Position numbers and translations under genes: made by a program. From contig MEWM01000134.1 of the NCBI GenBank assembly GCA_001775355.1, forward strand, positions 7,181 through 16,722: DNA of 9,542 bases. Reading direction: 5' to 3'. This stretch comes from a candidate division Zixibacteria bacterium RBG_16_43_9 (GTDB lineage: Bacteria > Zixibacteria > MSB-5A5 > RBG-16-43-9). A model generated the notes under the pieces. The model saw only the letters and a list, made by a program, of their open reading frames with translations. It was not told the DNA's origin and made no database searches. Below are positions 1 through 6,324 of this stretch, piece by piece (the first letter of the stretch is position 1; the number at the start of each line of letters is the position of its first letter).

Positions 1-10
1 ACTTCTCATT

Positions 11-384
11 CTAAGCATTTCTTTTCTTTAGGAACGATATCAGAGCACCTATCTGTCTGGAAAGTGACCTAGTTTGATCCAGAAGTTTTCTTGAAAATTC
101 TCCATCCAGATAGCCCAGTTCCTTCGAGAGATATAGCTGGCTTCTTACCTCAGACACGGACCCTTTTGCTATATATTTAAAGATCTAATGAATTCCTTTC
201 TTGAGCTTCTTTCAAAACCTTCAGCTATATTGCTTGACACTGAGACTGCTGCCCTTCTGATCTGTTCAGATAAACCATAATCTCTTTTAAATTTCTCTTC
301 TTTAGTGATTTTATAGATCTGCACTGCCAAATCTTTTGCCTCTTTCCAAACCGGCAAATCCTCGAAATTATTATAAACTGCCAT
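11..384 (-). pseudogene. Four-helix bundle protein (S23-type), frameshifted
   Basis: This is a member of the four-helix bundle family once named after the 23S rRNA intervening-sequence protein; its cellular role is not established. Reading from ATG at 384-382, the first 71 residues show the family pattern: an N-terminal F..LPVWK segment, YGLSEQIRRAAVSVSSNIAEG in the middle, then SRKEFIRSLNI and a stop at 169-171. The rest of the family sequence continues in another frame (IAKGSVSEVRSQLYLSKELG, then GYLD, ending SFLKKRNA) to a stop at 11-13. Removing one TA from the TATATA run near 169-175 restores a single reading frame of about 123 residues, which is the usual family length. The gene is therefore a full-length copy broken by a 2-bp insertion, or the assembly has an error there. 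No good ribosome binding site precedes the ATG. These genes are often solitary and found near repeats, as here. Confidence 0.85.
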
Positions 385-437
385 TCTTAATCCGGGATCA
401 GATTTTGTCTTTTATTAGTGATTCTTCAACAGTTATC

Positions 438-478
438 CGGTATTCGCTTTTTTAATTCGTAATTCGTCATCCGTCATT
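438..478. repeat. Short interspersed repeat words (GACGAAT/GAATACCG type)
   Basis: The gap between the two leftmost genes holds imperfect short repeats: AATTCGT occurs twice in a row (454-460 and 461-467), and CGTCAT occurs twice (465-470 and 472-477). Its reverse complement shares the words CGAATACCG and ATGACGAAT with the 3' end of the helicase gene (6151-6159 and 6161-6169). This suggests a dispersed genomic repeat rather than a regulatory site. No stem-loop followed by a T-run is visible downstream of the binding-protein gene. Confidence 0.4.
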
Positions 479-481
479 TTA

Positions 482-1696
482 TTATGGACTTATAGTTTCC
501 ACGTACTTGAGCTTACCATCTTCGATTTTTAGGACCACTGCGGCTTTTTTGGCGTTTCGGTTTTCATCTATGGTGATAAGACCGGTAACTCCGGGGAAAT
601 CTTTGGTCTGAGCTAAAGCATCCCGGATGCGCTCTCTATTCCCGGGAGTATTTATCGCCTCCATCAGAGATTTTGCCTGAGTGTTTTGACGGTAGGCGTC
701 CTTTATGTTTTTCTCGTCTAAAATTCCGGACCTTTTTATGGCATCAAAGGCAATTCTTGCCGCATCATATCCTAAGGGAGCCATTGCATCCGGAATCTCG
801 TTATATTTAGCTTTAAAATCTGCGAGGAATTTCTGCACTTCAGGCCTGGGGTCGTCTGGAGTGTAATGATTGCTGTAATAGGTATTTTCTAAGGCTTTCC
901 CGCCTATCTCGATCAGGCGTGGAGAATCCCATCCATCTCCTCCGATCAAAGGGATTGTAATCCCTAAATCTCTTGCCTGGCGGGCAATTAAACCCACCTC
1001 CGTGTAATAGCCGGGGATAAATATGACATCGGGTTTTTTCGCTTTTAGTGAGGTTAACTGGGCCCTGAATTCTATGTCCCCTTCTGAATAAGATTCTTCC
1101 GCTATAACGGCTCCGCCTAAATTCTTAAAAGTCTCTGTGAAAAACTGGGCTAACCCCACACTGTAGTCATTTTTTATATCTTTCAGAATCGCGGCTTTGC
1201 TTGTCTTGAGAGTATTACGGGCAAACTTCGCCATCACTTCACCCTGAAAAGGGTCGAGGAAACAGACTCTGAAGATATAATCTCCTACTTGAGTTACCTT
1301 GGGATTGGTGGAAGAAGGGGTGATCATAGGAACTTTAGCCTCCTGGCAGATGGGCGCTCCGGCTAAGCTTCTGGAGGAGGCGACCTCCCCTAAAACCATG
1401 AGGACCTTATCCTGATTAACTAATTTCTTAACCGCAGTAGCGGCCTCTTCTGGCTTGGACTGGTCATCCTCAACTACAATTCTGACCGGCTTTCCCTGTA
1501 TCCCCCCAGCTTTATTTACCTCCTCCAGAGCCATCTCTATTCCTCTTTGGGTCGACTTGCCAAAGGTTGCTGTCCCCCCGGTAAGGGAGCCGAACTCGCC
1601 TAAAATGACCACATCCTCTTTTTTAGCACAGGAAAATAAAACCATGCTTACCACTGCCAGTGCAAGCCCCCACCAAATCTTCGAGTTTCTTTTCAT
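482..1696 (-). CDS. Branched-chain amino-acid ABC transporter substrate-binding lipoprotein (LivJ/LivK type)
   Basis: This 404-residue protein is a periplasmic-binding-fold type I receptor that would capture a small solute, typically a branched-chain amino acid or related compound, and deliver it to an ABC importer. Residues 1-23 form a lipoprotein signal peptide (MKRNSK, a hydrophobic core, then LFSC), so the mature protein should be lipid-anchored at Cys23. The family opening follows: LGEFGSLTGGTATFGKSTQRG, then ALEEVNKAGGIQGKPVRIVV, and EDDQSKPEEAATAVKKLV. MITPSSTNPKVTQ and PLIGGDGW are the usual first- and second-lobe signatures. The length is normal. The ATG at 1696-1694 is preceded by AAAGGAGG at 1701-1708 with ideal spacing, which settles the start. 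No permease or ATPase genes (livHMGF) are present in the window, so the partner transporter and the ligand are unknown; a role in sensing is also possible. Confidence 0.92.
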   Translation of the reverse strand: MKRNSKIWWGLALAVVSMVLFSCAKKEDVVILGEFGSLTGGTATFGKSTQRGIEMALEEVNKAGGIQGKPVRIVVEDDQSKPEEAATAVKKLVNQDKVLMVLGEVASSRSLAGAPICQEAKVPMITPSSTNPKVTQVGDYIFRVCFLDPFQGEVMAKFARNTLKTSKAAILKDIKNDYSVGLAQFFTETFKNLGGAVIAEESYSEGDIEFRAQLTSLKAKKPDVIFIPGYYTEVGLIARQARDLGITIPLIGGDGWDSPRLIEIGGKALENTYYSNHYTPDDPRPEVQKFLADFKAKYNEIPDAMAPLGYDAARIAFDAIKRSGILDEKNIKDAYRQNTQAKSLMEAINTPGNRERIRDALAQTKDFPGVTGLITIDENRNAKKAAVVLKIEDGKLKYVETISP

Positions 1697-1700
1697 TCTG

Positions 1701-1708
1701 TTCCTCCT
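1701..1708 (-). promoter_or_regulatory. Ribosome binding site of the LivJ-like gene
   Basis: On the minus strand the sequence reads AAAGGAGG, four to five bases upstream of the ATG once the AACAGA spacer is counted. It is a near-perfect Shine-Dalgarno site and fixes the start codon. Confidence 0.85.
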
Positions 1709-1735
1709 TTTTCCACCTATAATTTTACCCAGTTA

Positions 1736-1762
1736 AATATATCTTAAATCAAGATTTGTCAA
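1736..1762 (-). promoter_or_regulatory. Candidate sigma-70-type promoter for the LivJ-like gene
   Basis: The minus strand has a perfect TTGACA (-35) at 1762-1757. Fifteen bases later comes TATATT (1741-1736); an alternative -10, TATTTA, lies at a 17-base spacing (1739-1734). Transcription would start about 20-25 bases before the ribosome binding site. The -35 match is strong. The -10 is ambiguous, and the promoter is predicted from consensus only. Confidence 0.5.
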
Positions 1763-1799
1763 GCCCTTTTTGAAATAAGGAAAACGGAAGATGGAAAAT

Positions 1800-1830
1800 C
1801 CGCCAGTCGGCGGTTGATTCCCTGAGTCAA
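1800..1830. repeat. Two adjacent small stem-loops
   Basis: CCGCC (1800-1804) pairs with GGCGG (1809-1813) around a four-base loop. Immediately after it, TTGATTC (1814-1820) pairs with GAGTCAA (1824-1830) around CCT, with one G-U pair. No T-run follows on either strand, so these are not standard terminators. They lie between the divergent LivJ-like and MrfB-like genes and look like remains of dispersed palindromic repeats. Confidence 0.4.
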
Positions 1831-1843
1831 TCGCAAGTGTGTT

Positions 1844-1895
1844 CGTAGGAGTGTTTAATCCTGGTAACGGATACACAGGGCTAAACGCCCTTGCC
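1844..1895. repeat. Imperfect 20-bp inverted repeat (MITE-like or REP-like)
   Basis: The arms at 1844-1863 and 1876-1895 are separated by 12 bases. As + strand RNA, 17 of 20 positions pair, several of them as G-U pairs (for example TGTTTAA with CTAAACG). The pattern of G-U substitution suggests an old palindromic repeat that has decayed. It lies upstream of the exonuclease gene and is followed by a short A-run. A transcript-stabilising or terminating role is possible but not shown. Confidence 0.45.
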
Positions 1896-1981
1896 AAAAA
1901 ATAGTTTGTATTTTTGTGAAGGCCATATTATTATTCCAGATGAGAGTTTTAAAGAATTTTTAACCGATTAAAAACCAAAAA

Positions 1982-3106
1982 ATGTCCCGTTACGACAAGA
2001 TCATTCAGAGATTCAGCCGCAGGTTAAACCAGATAGAGGAAGATCTCAGGGAAAAACGGTTTGCCGAATCTGATCTCGAGAGGGAAGGACGAAAAGGTAA
2101 ATCTTCAACCGGCTTTGCACCCAGGTTATCTGAATATGAATATTATCAAGCCCAGGAGCTAAAAGAGGAATTAGCAGAACGCTACAGAGATCAATCGTTG
2201 AACAAGGTCATCCCCGGGGAGAAAATCTCCAACCAATACGGGACTTTCTACCACATATCAGAGCAGGTCAAGGAAGATTCCTTCAAGCCGGAAAAAGAGA
2301 CCGTGGAGAAGACCATCCTTTCCTTTTTCTCTCTTCTCCCTGGAATCAGGGAATACAGGGAGGATCAGCTCAAAAGGGCTGGTTACAAAAATCTTCAGGA
2401 TTTAATTTCCCATCCGCGCTGGGGAAAAGAAGCAGAGCTTGTTCTGCAAGTCGTGTTCGAGAAAGACAAGCTTGGTCTTCAGCATCTTCTTTCCTCTCGC
2501 CTGCCGAAATCTCATCCCTTGGTCTTTAGCCTGTCTTCTTTTCACCCCTGGGAGGATTTTCTTTTTCTGGACATAGAGACTCTGGGTCTTTTTGGAGGCA
2601 ATTTAGTCATCTTAATCGGAATAGCAACTCTGGAAGACGGGAAAAAAATGAGGTTAGACCAGTTCTTAGCCTTAGAGGCTGAAGAAGAGATAGCGCTTCT
2701 GAAGGCTTTTTCAGAATATCTTTCGAAGTCCAAATCTCTAGTCAGTTTCAATGGCAAGGCATTTGATGTCCCTTTCCTGGAGGGAAGGCTCAGGTATTAC
2801 GGAATAATACCTGACCTGCACAAACCCCATTTTGACCTGTTGCATTTTTCCAGACGGGTATGGAAAAACCAACTCCCTGATTTCTGCCTGGATACTATCG
2901 AAAGAAATATCCTGAAAGAAAAAAGGTCGACCCATCTGCCGAGCTCCCTTGTCCCTGAATTCTACTCAGACTATTTGAAGACCAAAAATTATGGACTCCT
3001 GAAACCGATAGTGGAGCATAACCGGCAGGATGTGCTGACCTTAGTCCGCATCTTCTCAGAACTTCACAGGAGCGTAACCGGAGTGCAGCAACTTGTTGTT
3101 GCTTAA
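1982..3106 (+). CDS. mrfB: RNase H-like 3'-5' exonuclease, MrfB/YprB family
   Basis: This 374-residue protein resembles B. subtilis MrfB (YprB), a metal-dependent exonuclease that works with the helicase MrfA in repair of mitomycin C damage. The C-terminal half carries the DnaQ-like nuclease fold. Motif I is FLFLDIETLGLFGG with D197 and E199. Motif II is SFNGKAFDVPFL with N257 and D262. Motif III is EHNRQDVLTL with H346 and D350, an H-x3-D arrangement. The N-terminal half is charged and helical. Residues about 118-142 (LPGIREYREDQLKRAGYKNL, then QDLI) look like a helix-hairpin-helix, suggesting DNA binding. ATG at 1982 is the only sensible start because a stop lies in frame at 1961-1963, but no clear Shine-Dalgarno site precedes it. 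The last eight residues (GVQQLVVA) are encoded inside a repeat, and there is no C-terminal TPR-like extension such as the longer B. subtilis protein has. The mrfA-like partner lies downstream on the same strand beyond a transposase. The symbol rests on family resemblance. Confidence 0.85.
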   Translation: MSRYDKIIQRFSRRLNQIEEDLREKRFAESDLEREGRKGKSSTGFAPRLSEYEYYQAQELKEELAERYRDQSLNKVIPGEKISNQYGTFYHISEQVKEDSFKPEKETVEKTILSFFSLLPGIREYREDQLKRAGYKNLQDLISHPRWGKEAELVLQVVFEKDKLGLQHLLSSRLPKSHPLVFSLSSFHPWEDFLFLDIETLGLFGGNLVILIGIATLEDGKKMRLDQFLALEAEEEIALLKAFSEYLSKSKSLVSFNGKAFDVPFLEGRLRYYGIIPDLHKPHFDLLHFSRRVWKNQLPDFCLDTIERNILKEKRSTHLPSSLVPEFYSDYLKTKNYGLLKPIVEHNRQDVLTLVRIFSELHRSVTGVQQLVVA

Positions 3107-3148
3107 CAGTGCAAGAGCAAGCTCTTGCACCAAAAGACCGGAGCGCAT
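3079..3148. repeat. REP-like palindromic repeat, copy A
   Basis: The block starts with CGGAGTGC, contains AACTTGTTGTTGC (3090-3102) with a small GCAAC/GTTGC hairpin, then a perfect stem GTGCAAGAG (3109-3117) / CTCTTGCAC (3122-3130), and ends at GGAGCGCAT (3140-3148). The same words in the same order recur at 3768-3845. It overlaps the last codons and stop of the mrfB-like gene and sits just upstream of a REP-associated transposase gene, the usual context for REP elements. Confidence 0.7.
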
Positions 3149-3204
3149 TAGCTTGTCGAACTTGACCTTGAGGCTGACGCTTTTCAAAAAGACATGACTG
3201 GAAC

Positions 3205-3766
3205 ATGTTTCAAGAAATGATAGAAAAGAAATATCTTAAGAAATATAAACACGCTCCTGCTCATCTATTTTTGGATTCCACTCCATATTTTATGACAGCA
3301 GGGACTTATTTAAAGCAACATTTTTTTACAAGTCCACAAAAGAAAAAGATGTTGTTCGTGACAATTCAAGAGATATTTCAAAAAAATCTGACCGAACTTT
3401 TAGCCTGGGTTATATTATCTAACCATTATCACCTTTTAATCAATTTAAAAGACCCTGTCCTTTTACCAGAAATCATAAAGAAAATTCATAGTAAAAGTGC
3501 AGTTGAATTAAATAAAGAAGACAAAAAAAGTTGGAAGAAAGATCTGGCAGAACTATTGGGATAGGTGCATTAGAGACGAAAAAGATTACTATTCCAAGCT
3601 GAATTATGTCCATTTTAACCCGGTCAAGCATGGCTATACTGAAGCCCCATCGGAATACAGATTCTCCAGTTATGGGTTTTATCTGAAGAAATTGGGGAAC
3701 GAAAGGTTCGAAAGAATGATGAGAGAATGCCCAGTGGATCAACCAGATGAAAGAGATGATTACTGA
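3205..3766 (+). pseudogene. REP-associated tyrosine transposase (RAYT, Y1/HUH family), frameshifted
   Basis: This gene encodes a single-strand DNA transposase of the IS200-like Y1 superfamily, the type that mobilises REP palindromes. From ATG 3205, the first frame gives LDSTPYFMTAGTYLKQHFF and then the HUH metal-binding motif in AWVILSNHYHLLI, ending at a stop at 3562-3564. The expected C-terminal half lies in the next frame: GRKIWQNYWDRCIRDEKDYY, then LNYVHFNPVKHGY, to TGA at 3764-3766. The Tyr of LNYVHFNP is the probable nucleophile, judged from the family. Dropping one A from the A7 run at 3523-3529 joins the halves through KKVGRKIWQNYW, the family sequence, giving about 186 residues, a normal length. 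It is therefore either a recent pseudogene or expressed by slippage. A second ATG lies at 3217; neither start has a good ribosome binding site. It separates the mrfB-like and mrfA-like genes and is bracketed by REP-like repeats. Confidence 0.88.
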
Positions 3767-3767
3767 A

Positions 3768-3845
3768 CGGAGTGCCATAACTTGTTGTTGCATAACTTAA
3801 ACAAGAGCAAGTTTTTGTACTTCGAAAGGATGAAATGGAGCGCAT
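3768..3845. repeat. REP-like palindromic repeat, copy B (degenerate)
   Basis: The block begins two bases after the transposase stop codon. It repeats copy A in order: CGGAGTGC, AACTTGTTGTTGC (3779-3791, identical 13 bases), a degenerate palindrome ACAAGAGCAAGTTTTTGTAC (3801-3820) whose changes are mostly compatible with G-U pairing, and GGAGCGCAT (3837-3845). It lies in the same orientation as copy A, so the transposase gene is flanked by direct repeats. Confidence 0.65.
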
Positions 3846-3852
3846 CACCCTC

Positions 3853-3881
3853 TTGAAATTAACTTAATGCCCGGCTAAAGA
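3853..3881 (+). promoter_or_regulatory. Weak candidate promoter before the helicase gene
   Basis: TTGAAA (3853-3858) and TAAAGA (3876-3881) are spaced by 17 bases. The -35 matches five of six consensus bases and the -10 only three. It could let the helicase gene be transcribed despite the insertion upstream, but the match is weak and could be chance. Confidence 0.2.
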
Positions 3882-3894
3882 AACACCAAGAAAC

Positions 3895-3914
3895 GCAAGA
3901 GCAAGCTCTTGCAC
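3895..3914. repeat. REP palindrome, copy C
   Basis: GCAAGAGCAAGCTCTTGCAC is identical over 20 bases to 3111-3130 in copy A. It forms a 7-bp stem (3895-3901 with 3906-3912). It ends ten bases before the ATG of the helicase gene and overlaps an alternative TTG start. Confidence 0.75.
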
Positions 3915-3923
3915 TCCAAAAAA

Positions 3924-6164
3924 ATGAACCAGATTATCGAAGGATTAAAAAAACATAAATGGTATAAAGGACAGATCCTCGATACTAAAATCATCCCTGT
4001 GAAAAGCGGCGAGTTTCGTGAGCTTTCCCCTTCTCTGCTTGCTTCCCTGCAAGAATATCTGACATCCAAAAAAATTGGAAAATTATATTCTCACCAGGCC
4101 GAAAGCATAAATAAAATCAGAGCGGGAAAAAACCTAATCATCACAACCGGAACCGCTTCAGGAAAGACCTTGTGTTTTAACCTTCCTATTCTTGAAACTC
4201 TGGAGAAAGATAGAAAATCGACAGCTTTATATCTTTATCCTCTTAAGGCATTGACTAATGACCAGTTGAAGGTCTTAAAGGAGATGGAAGGCTTTCTTGA
4301 TTTCAGATTACAGCCTGCGATCTATGATGGAGATACCCCTCAGGAAAGAAGAGCCTCGATTCGGGAAAAATCCAGGATAATCCTTTCTAATCCTTATGAG
4401 CTGCACCAGGTGCTCCCCTATCATTACAAATGGGAGAATTTTTTCAAAAATCTGAAATTCGTGGTTGTGGACGAGGCTCACAGGTATAAAGGGGTCATGG
4501 GCTCTAATGTTGCCCTTCTGATCCGCCGGTTTCTTTCGATCTGCCGGATTTACGGCTCTTCGCCCCAGTTTGTCCTTTCCTCTGCCTCTATTGCTAACCC
4601 GGCTGAGTTCGCCGAGAGATTAACTTCTAAAAACTTTGAAGTTATAACTGAGGACGGCTCTCCCAGAGGAAGAAAATTTTTCGTCTTCTGGGACTCTACC
4701 AAATGTAAGGAAAGCTCAGTCCACGTCCAGACCAAGAATATATTGGTCCACACTGTAAAAAATAACCTTCAGACCTTATGCTTTGTGGTCTCCCGCAGAC
4801 TTTCCGAGCTTATCAGCTTCTGGATAAAAAATGAATTCCCTAAGTTGAAGATCTCCTCTTATCGGGCAGGGTATCTTCCTTCTGAAAGAAGGGAAATAGA
4901 AAGGAAGTTAAGACAAAAAGAGCTGGAGGGGGTTGTCTCCACCACTGCTCTGGAGTTAGGGATTGATATCGGAGGACTCGACTCAGTGATTATCTCAGGT
5001 TATCCAGGCACGATTGCCTCTTTTTTCCAGCAGGCAGGCAGGGCTGGAAGAAAAAACCAGGACTCCTTAGTTTTCTTTGTTGGATTTGAGGATGCACTGG
5101 ACCAGTATCTTTTAAAACATCCAGAACTTCTTTTGTCAGGAAATTTCGAGAATGCAATTATTGATTTATCTAACCCCTACATCCTGAGCGGGCACCTGCT
5201 GTGCGCTGCATCCGAGTTTCCTTTGAAAAAAGAAAACTACGGATTTTTAGGAGAAGAGACCGAAGAGATTTTAAATTCGCTGCAGAAGGAAAACCTGGTC
5301 AGAAAAACTCCGCAGGGTTTTATCTACTGCGGAAAGGAAAGGCCCCAGCAGGTGGTTTCGCTGGATAATATCTCCAGCCAGCTGGTCAAAGTGGTATGGG
5401 AAAACCAGATCCTGGAGACTCTGGACCTGCAGAGAGCCTATGCGGAGACTCATACCGGCGCGGTTTTGATTCATCAAGGGGAAAGTTACATAGTGGAAGA
5501 GCTGGATTTGAAGAACCTGAAGGCTAAAGTTAAGAAGGAGGTAGTGGATTATTATACAGAGACTGTGGATATTGATGAGGTGAAGATAATCCAGGAAGAG
5601 GAAAGAAAACCTTTTCGGGATTTCTCCCTATTTCTGGGCAAGGTGGAGGTGAAGGATAAATATGTTGGGTACAAGATAAAAAAGTATGAACAGGTGGTAA
5701 ATTTTATCCCTCTTGATTTGCCTCCAGTTGTTTTTCAGACTGTAGGGTTATGGTTTGATTTGCCGGTTCACCTGAGAAATGAGCTGGAATTCAGGGGTCT
5801 GGATTTTGCCGGAGGGATGCATGCGGTGGAGCATGCCATGATTGCCATGTCTCCCCTCTTAGCGATGTGCGACCGCAATGACATAGGAGGGGTCTCATAT
5901 CCTTTTTTCCCGGAATTGGGAAAGGCTTTCATCTTCATATATGATGGGTATGAGGGAGGCATCGGAATCTCGGAGAAATTGTATGAGACCTTTAAGGCTT
6001 TAGTGCAGATGACCTATAACCTGATTAAAGATTGCGAATGTGAGGAAGGTTGCCCTACCTGTATTCTTTCTTCCAAATGCGGAAATAACAACAGACCGAT
6101 GGACAAAGTTGCGGCACTTTTTATTCTGGAAAATATGCTCAATGCAATGTCGAATACCGAATGA
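3924..6164 (+). CDS. mrfA: DEAH-family helicase with C-terminal DUF1998 zinc domain, MrfA/YprA family
   Basis: This is an ATP-dependent superfamily 2 helicase of the MrfA (YprA) type, known in B. subtilis to unwind DNA with 3'-5' polarity and to partner the MrfB exonuclease in mitomycin C repair. Residue numbers count from a possible TTG at 3909, giving 751 residues; from the ATG subtract five. Visible motifs are Walker A GTASGKT (81-87), YPLKALTNDQ (motif Ia), SNPYELHQVLP, DEAH (188-191), SSAS (224-227), STTALELGIDIGG (motif V) and QQAGRAGRKNQ (motif VI). The C-terminal domain has FAGGMHAVEHAM and IYDGYEGGIG, then C709, C711, C715, C718 and C724, a cysteine cluster that probably binds zinc. 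The length matches the family. I prefer ATG 3924 because the TTG lies inside a REP palindrome, but neither start has a Shine-Dalgarno site. The last residues (SNTE) lie in repeat-like sequence. The mrfB-like gene is upstream, beyond the transposase. Confidence 0.9.
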   Translation: MNQIIEGLKKHKWYKGQILDTKIIPVKSGEFRELSPSLLASLQEYLTSKKIGKLYSHQAESINKIRAGKNLIITTGTASGKTLCFNLPILETLEKDRKSTALYLYPLKALTNDQLKVLKEMEGFLDFRLQPAIYDGDTPQERRASIREKSRIILSNPYELHQVLPYHYKWENFFKNLKFVVVDEAHRYKGVMGSNVALLIRRFLSICRIYGSSPQFVLSSASIANPAEFAERLTSKNFEVITEDGSPRGRKFFVFWDSTKCKESSVHVQTKNILVHTVKNNLQTLCFVVSRRLSELISFWIKNEFPKLKISSYRAGYLPSERREIERKLRQKELEGVVSTTALELGIDIGGLDSVIISGYPGTIASFFQQAGRAGRKNQDSLVFFVGFEDALDQYLLKHPELLLSGNFENAIIDLSNPYILSGHLLCAASEFPLKKENYGFLGEETEEILNSLQKENLVRKTPQGFIYCGKERPQQVVSLDNISSQLVKVVWENQILETLDLQRAYAETHTGAVLIHQGESYIVEELDLKNLKAKVKKEVVDYYTETVDIDEVKIIQEEERKPFRDFSLFLGKVEVKDKYVGYKIKKYEQVVNFIPLDLPPVVFQTVGLWFDLPVHLRNELEFRGLDFAGGMHAVEHAMIAMSPLLAMCDRNDIGGVSYPFFPELGKAFIFIYDGYEGGIGISEKLYETFKALVQMTYNLIKDCECEEGCPTCILSSKCGNNNRPMDKVAALFILENMLNAMSNTE

Positions 6165-6169
6165 CGAAT
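6151..6169. repeat. Short repeat words at the helicase 3' end
   Basis: CGAATACCG and ATGACGAAT overlap the helicase stop codon (6162-6164). Both words occur in reverse complement at 438-446 and 462-470. The last four sense codons of the helicase gene fall in this block. Confidence 0.4.
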
Positions 6170-6181
6170 AAATGCAAAGTC

Positions 6182-6275
6182 GTAGGTCGGGTTGTGATAG
6201 CCATCCGACAATATGAATTTTTTCTTTTGCGGAATTTTTATATTTTGTCGGGCAATCACCGACAGCCCGACCTAC
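6182..6275. repeat. MITE-like element with about 30-bp inverted repeats
   Basis: The left arm (6182-6210) begins GTAGGTCGGGTTGT and ends CCGACA. The right arm (6246-6275) begins TGTCGGGCAATCACCGACAG and ends CCCGACCTAC. The outer 14 bases pair with one G-U, and the inner CCGACA/TGTCGG also pair. The 35-base centre is very T-rich. The element lies between two convergent genes, so the hairpin may stop or stabilise both transcripts. The right arm recurs at 7038-7067 with 27 of 30 bases identical, which makes it a dispersed family. No open reading frame lies inside it. Confidence 0.7.
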
Positions 6276-6324
6276 AAAGCTACGAAGCTCGGTACGACAA
6301 GCAACATTGATGTTTCATCTGCTA

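Noticed and set aside
482..1696. Binding protein as part of a full branched-chain amino-acid transport operon
   Set aside because: No permease or ATPase genes lie on either side within the window.
1455..1736. Open frame on the + strand opposite the binding-protein gene
   Set aside because: It is antisense to a well-supported lipoprotein gene, has no family resemblance, and covers that gene's signal peptide and ribosome binding site.
3109..3130. Perfect palindrome after the exonuclease stop as an intrinsic terminator
   Set aside because: The stem is strong but no T-run follows on the + strand, and the same 20 bases recur before the helicase gene, so it is better explained as a REP palindrome.
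2895..3206. 103-codon minus-strand frame across the end of the exonuclease gene
   Set aside because: It overlaps conserved nuclease codons and the repeat block, is rich in Cys, Arg and Ser, and resembles no family.
3523..3529. Classic programmed -1 frameshift as in many insertion sequences
   Set aside because: Restoring the family frame needs a +1 (or -2) shift, not -1, so the usual A-AAA-AAG mechanism does not fit.
3079..3917. The repeats as a CRISPR array
   Set aside because: There are only three unevenly spaced, diverged copies with a transposase gene between them, and no cas genes.
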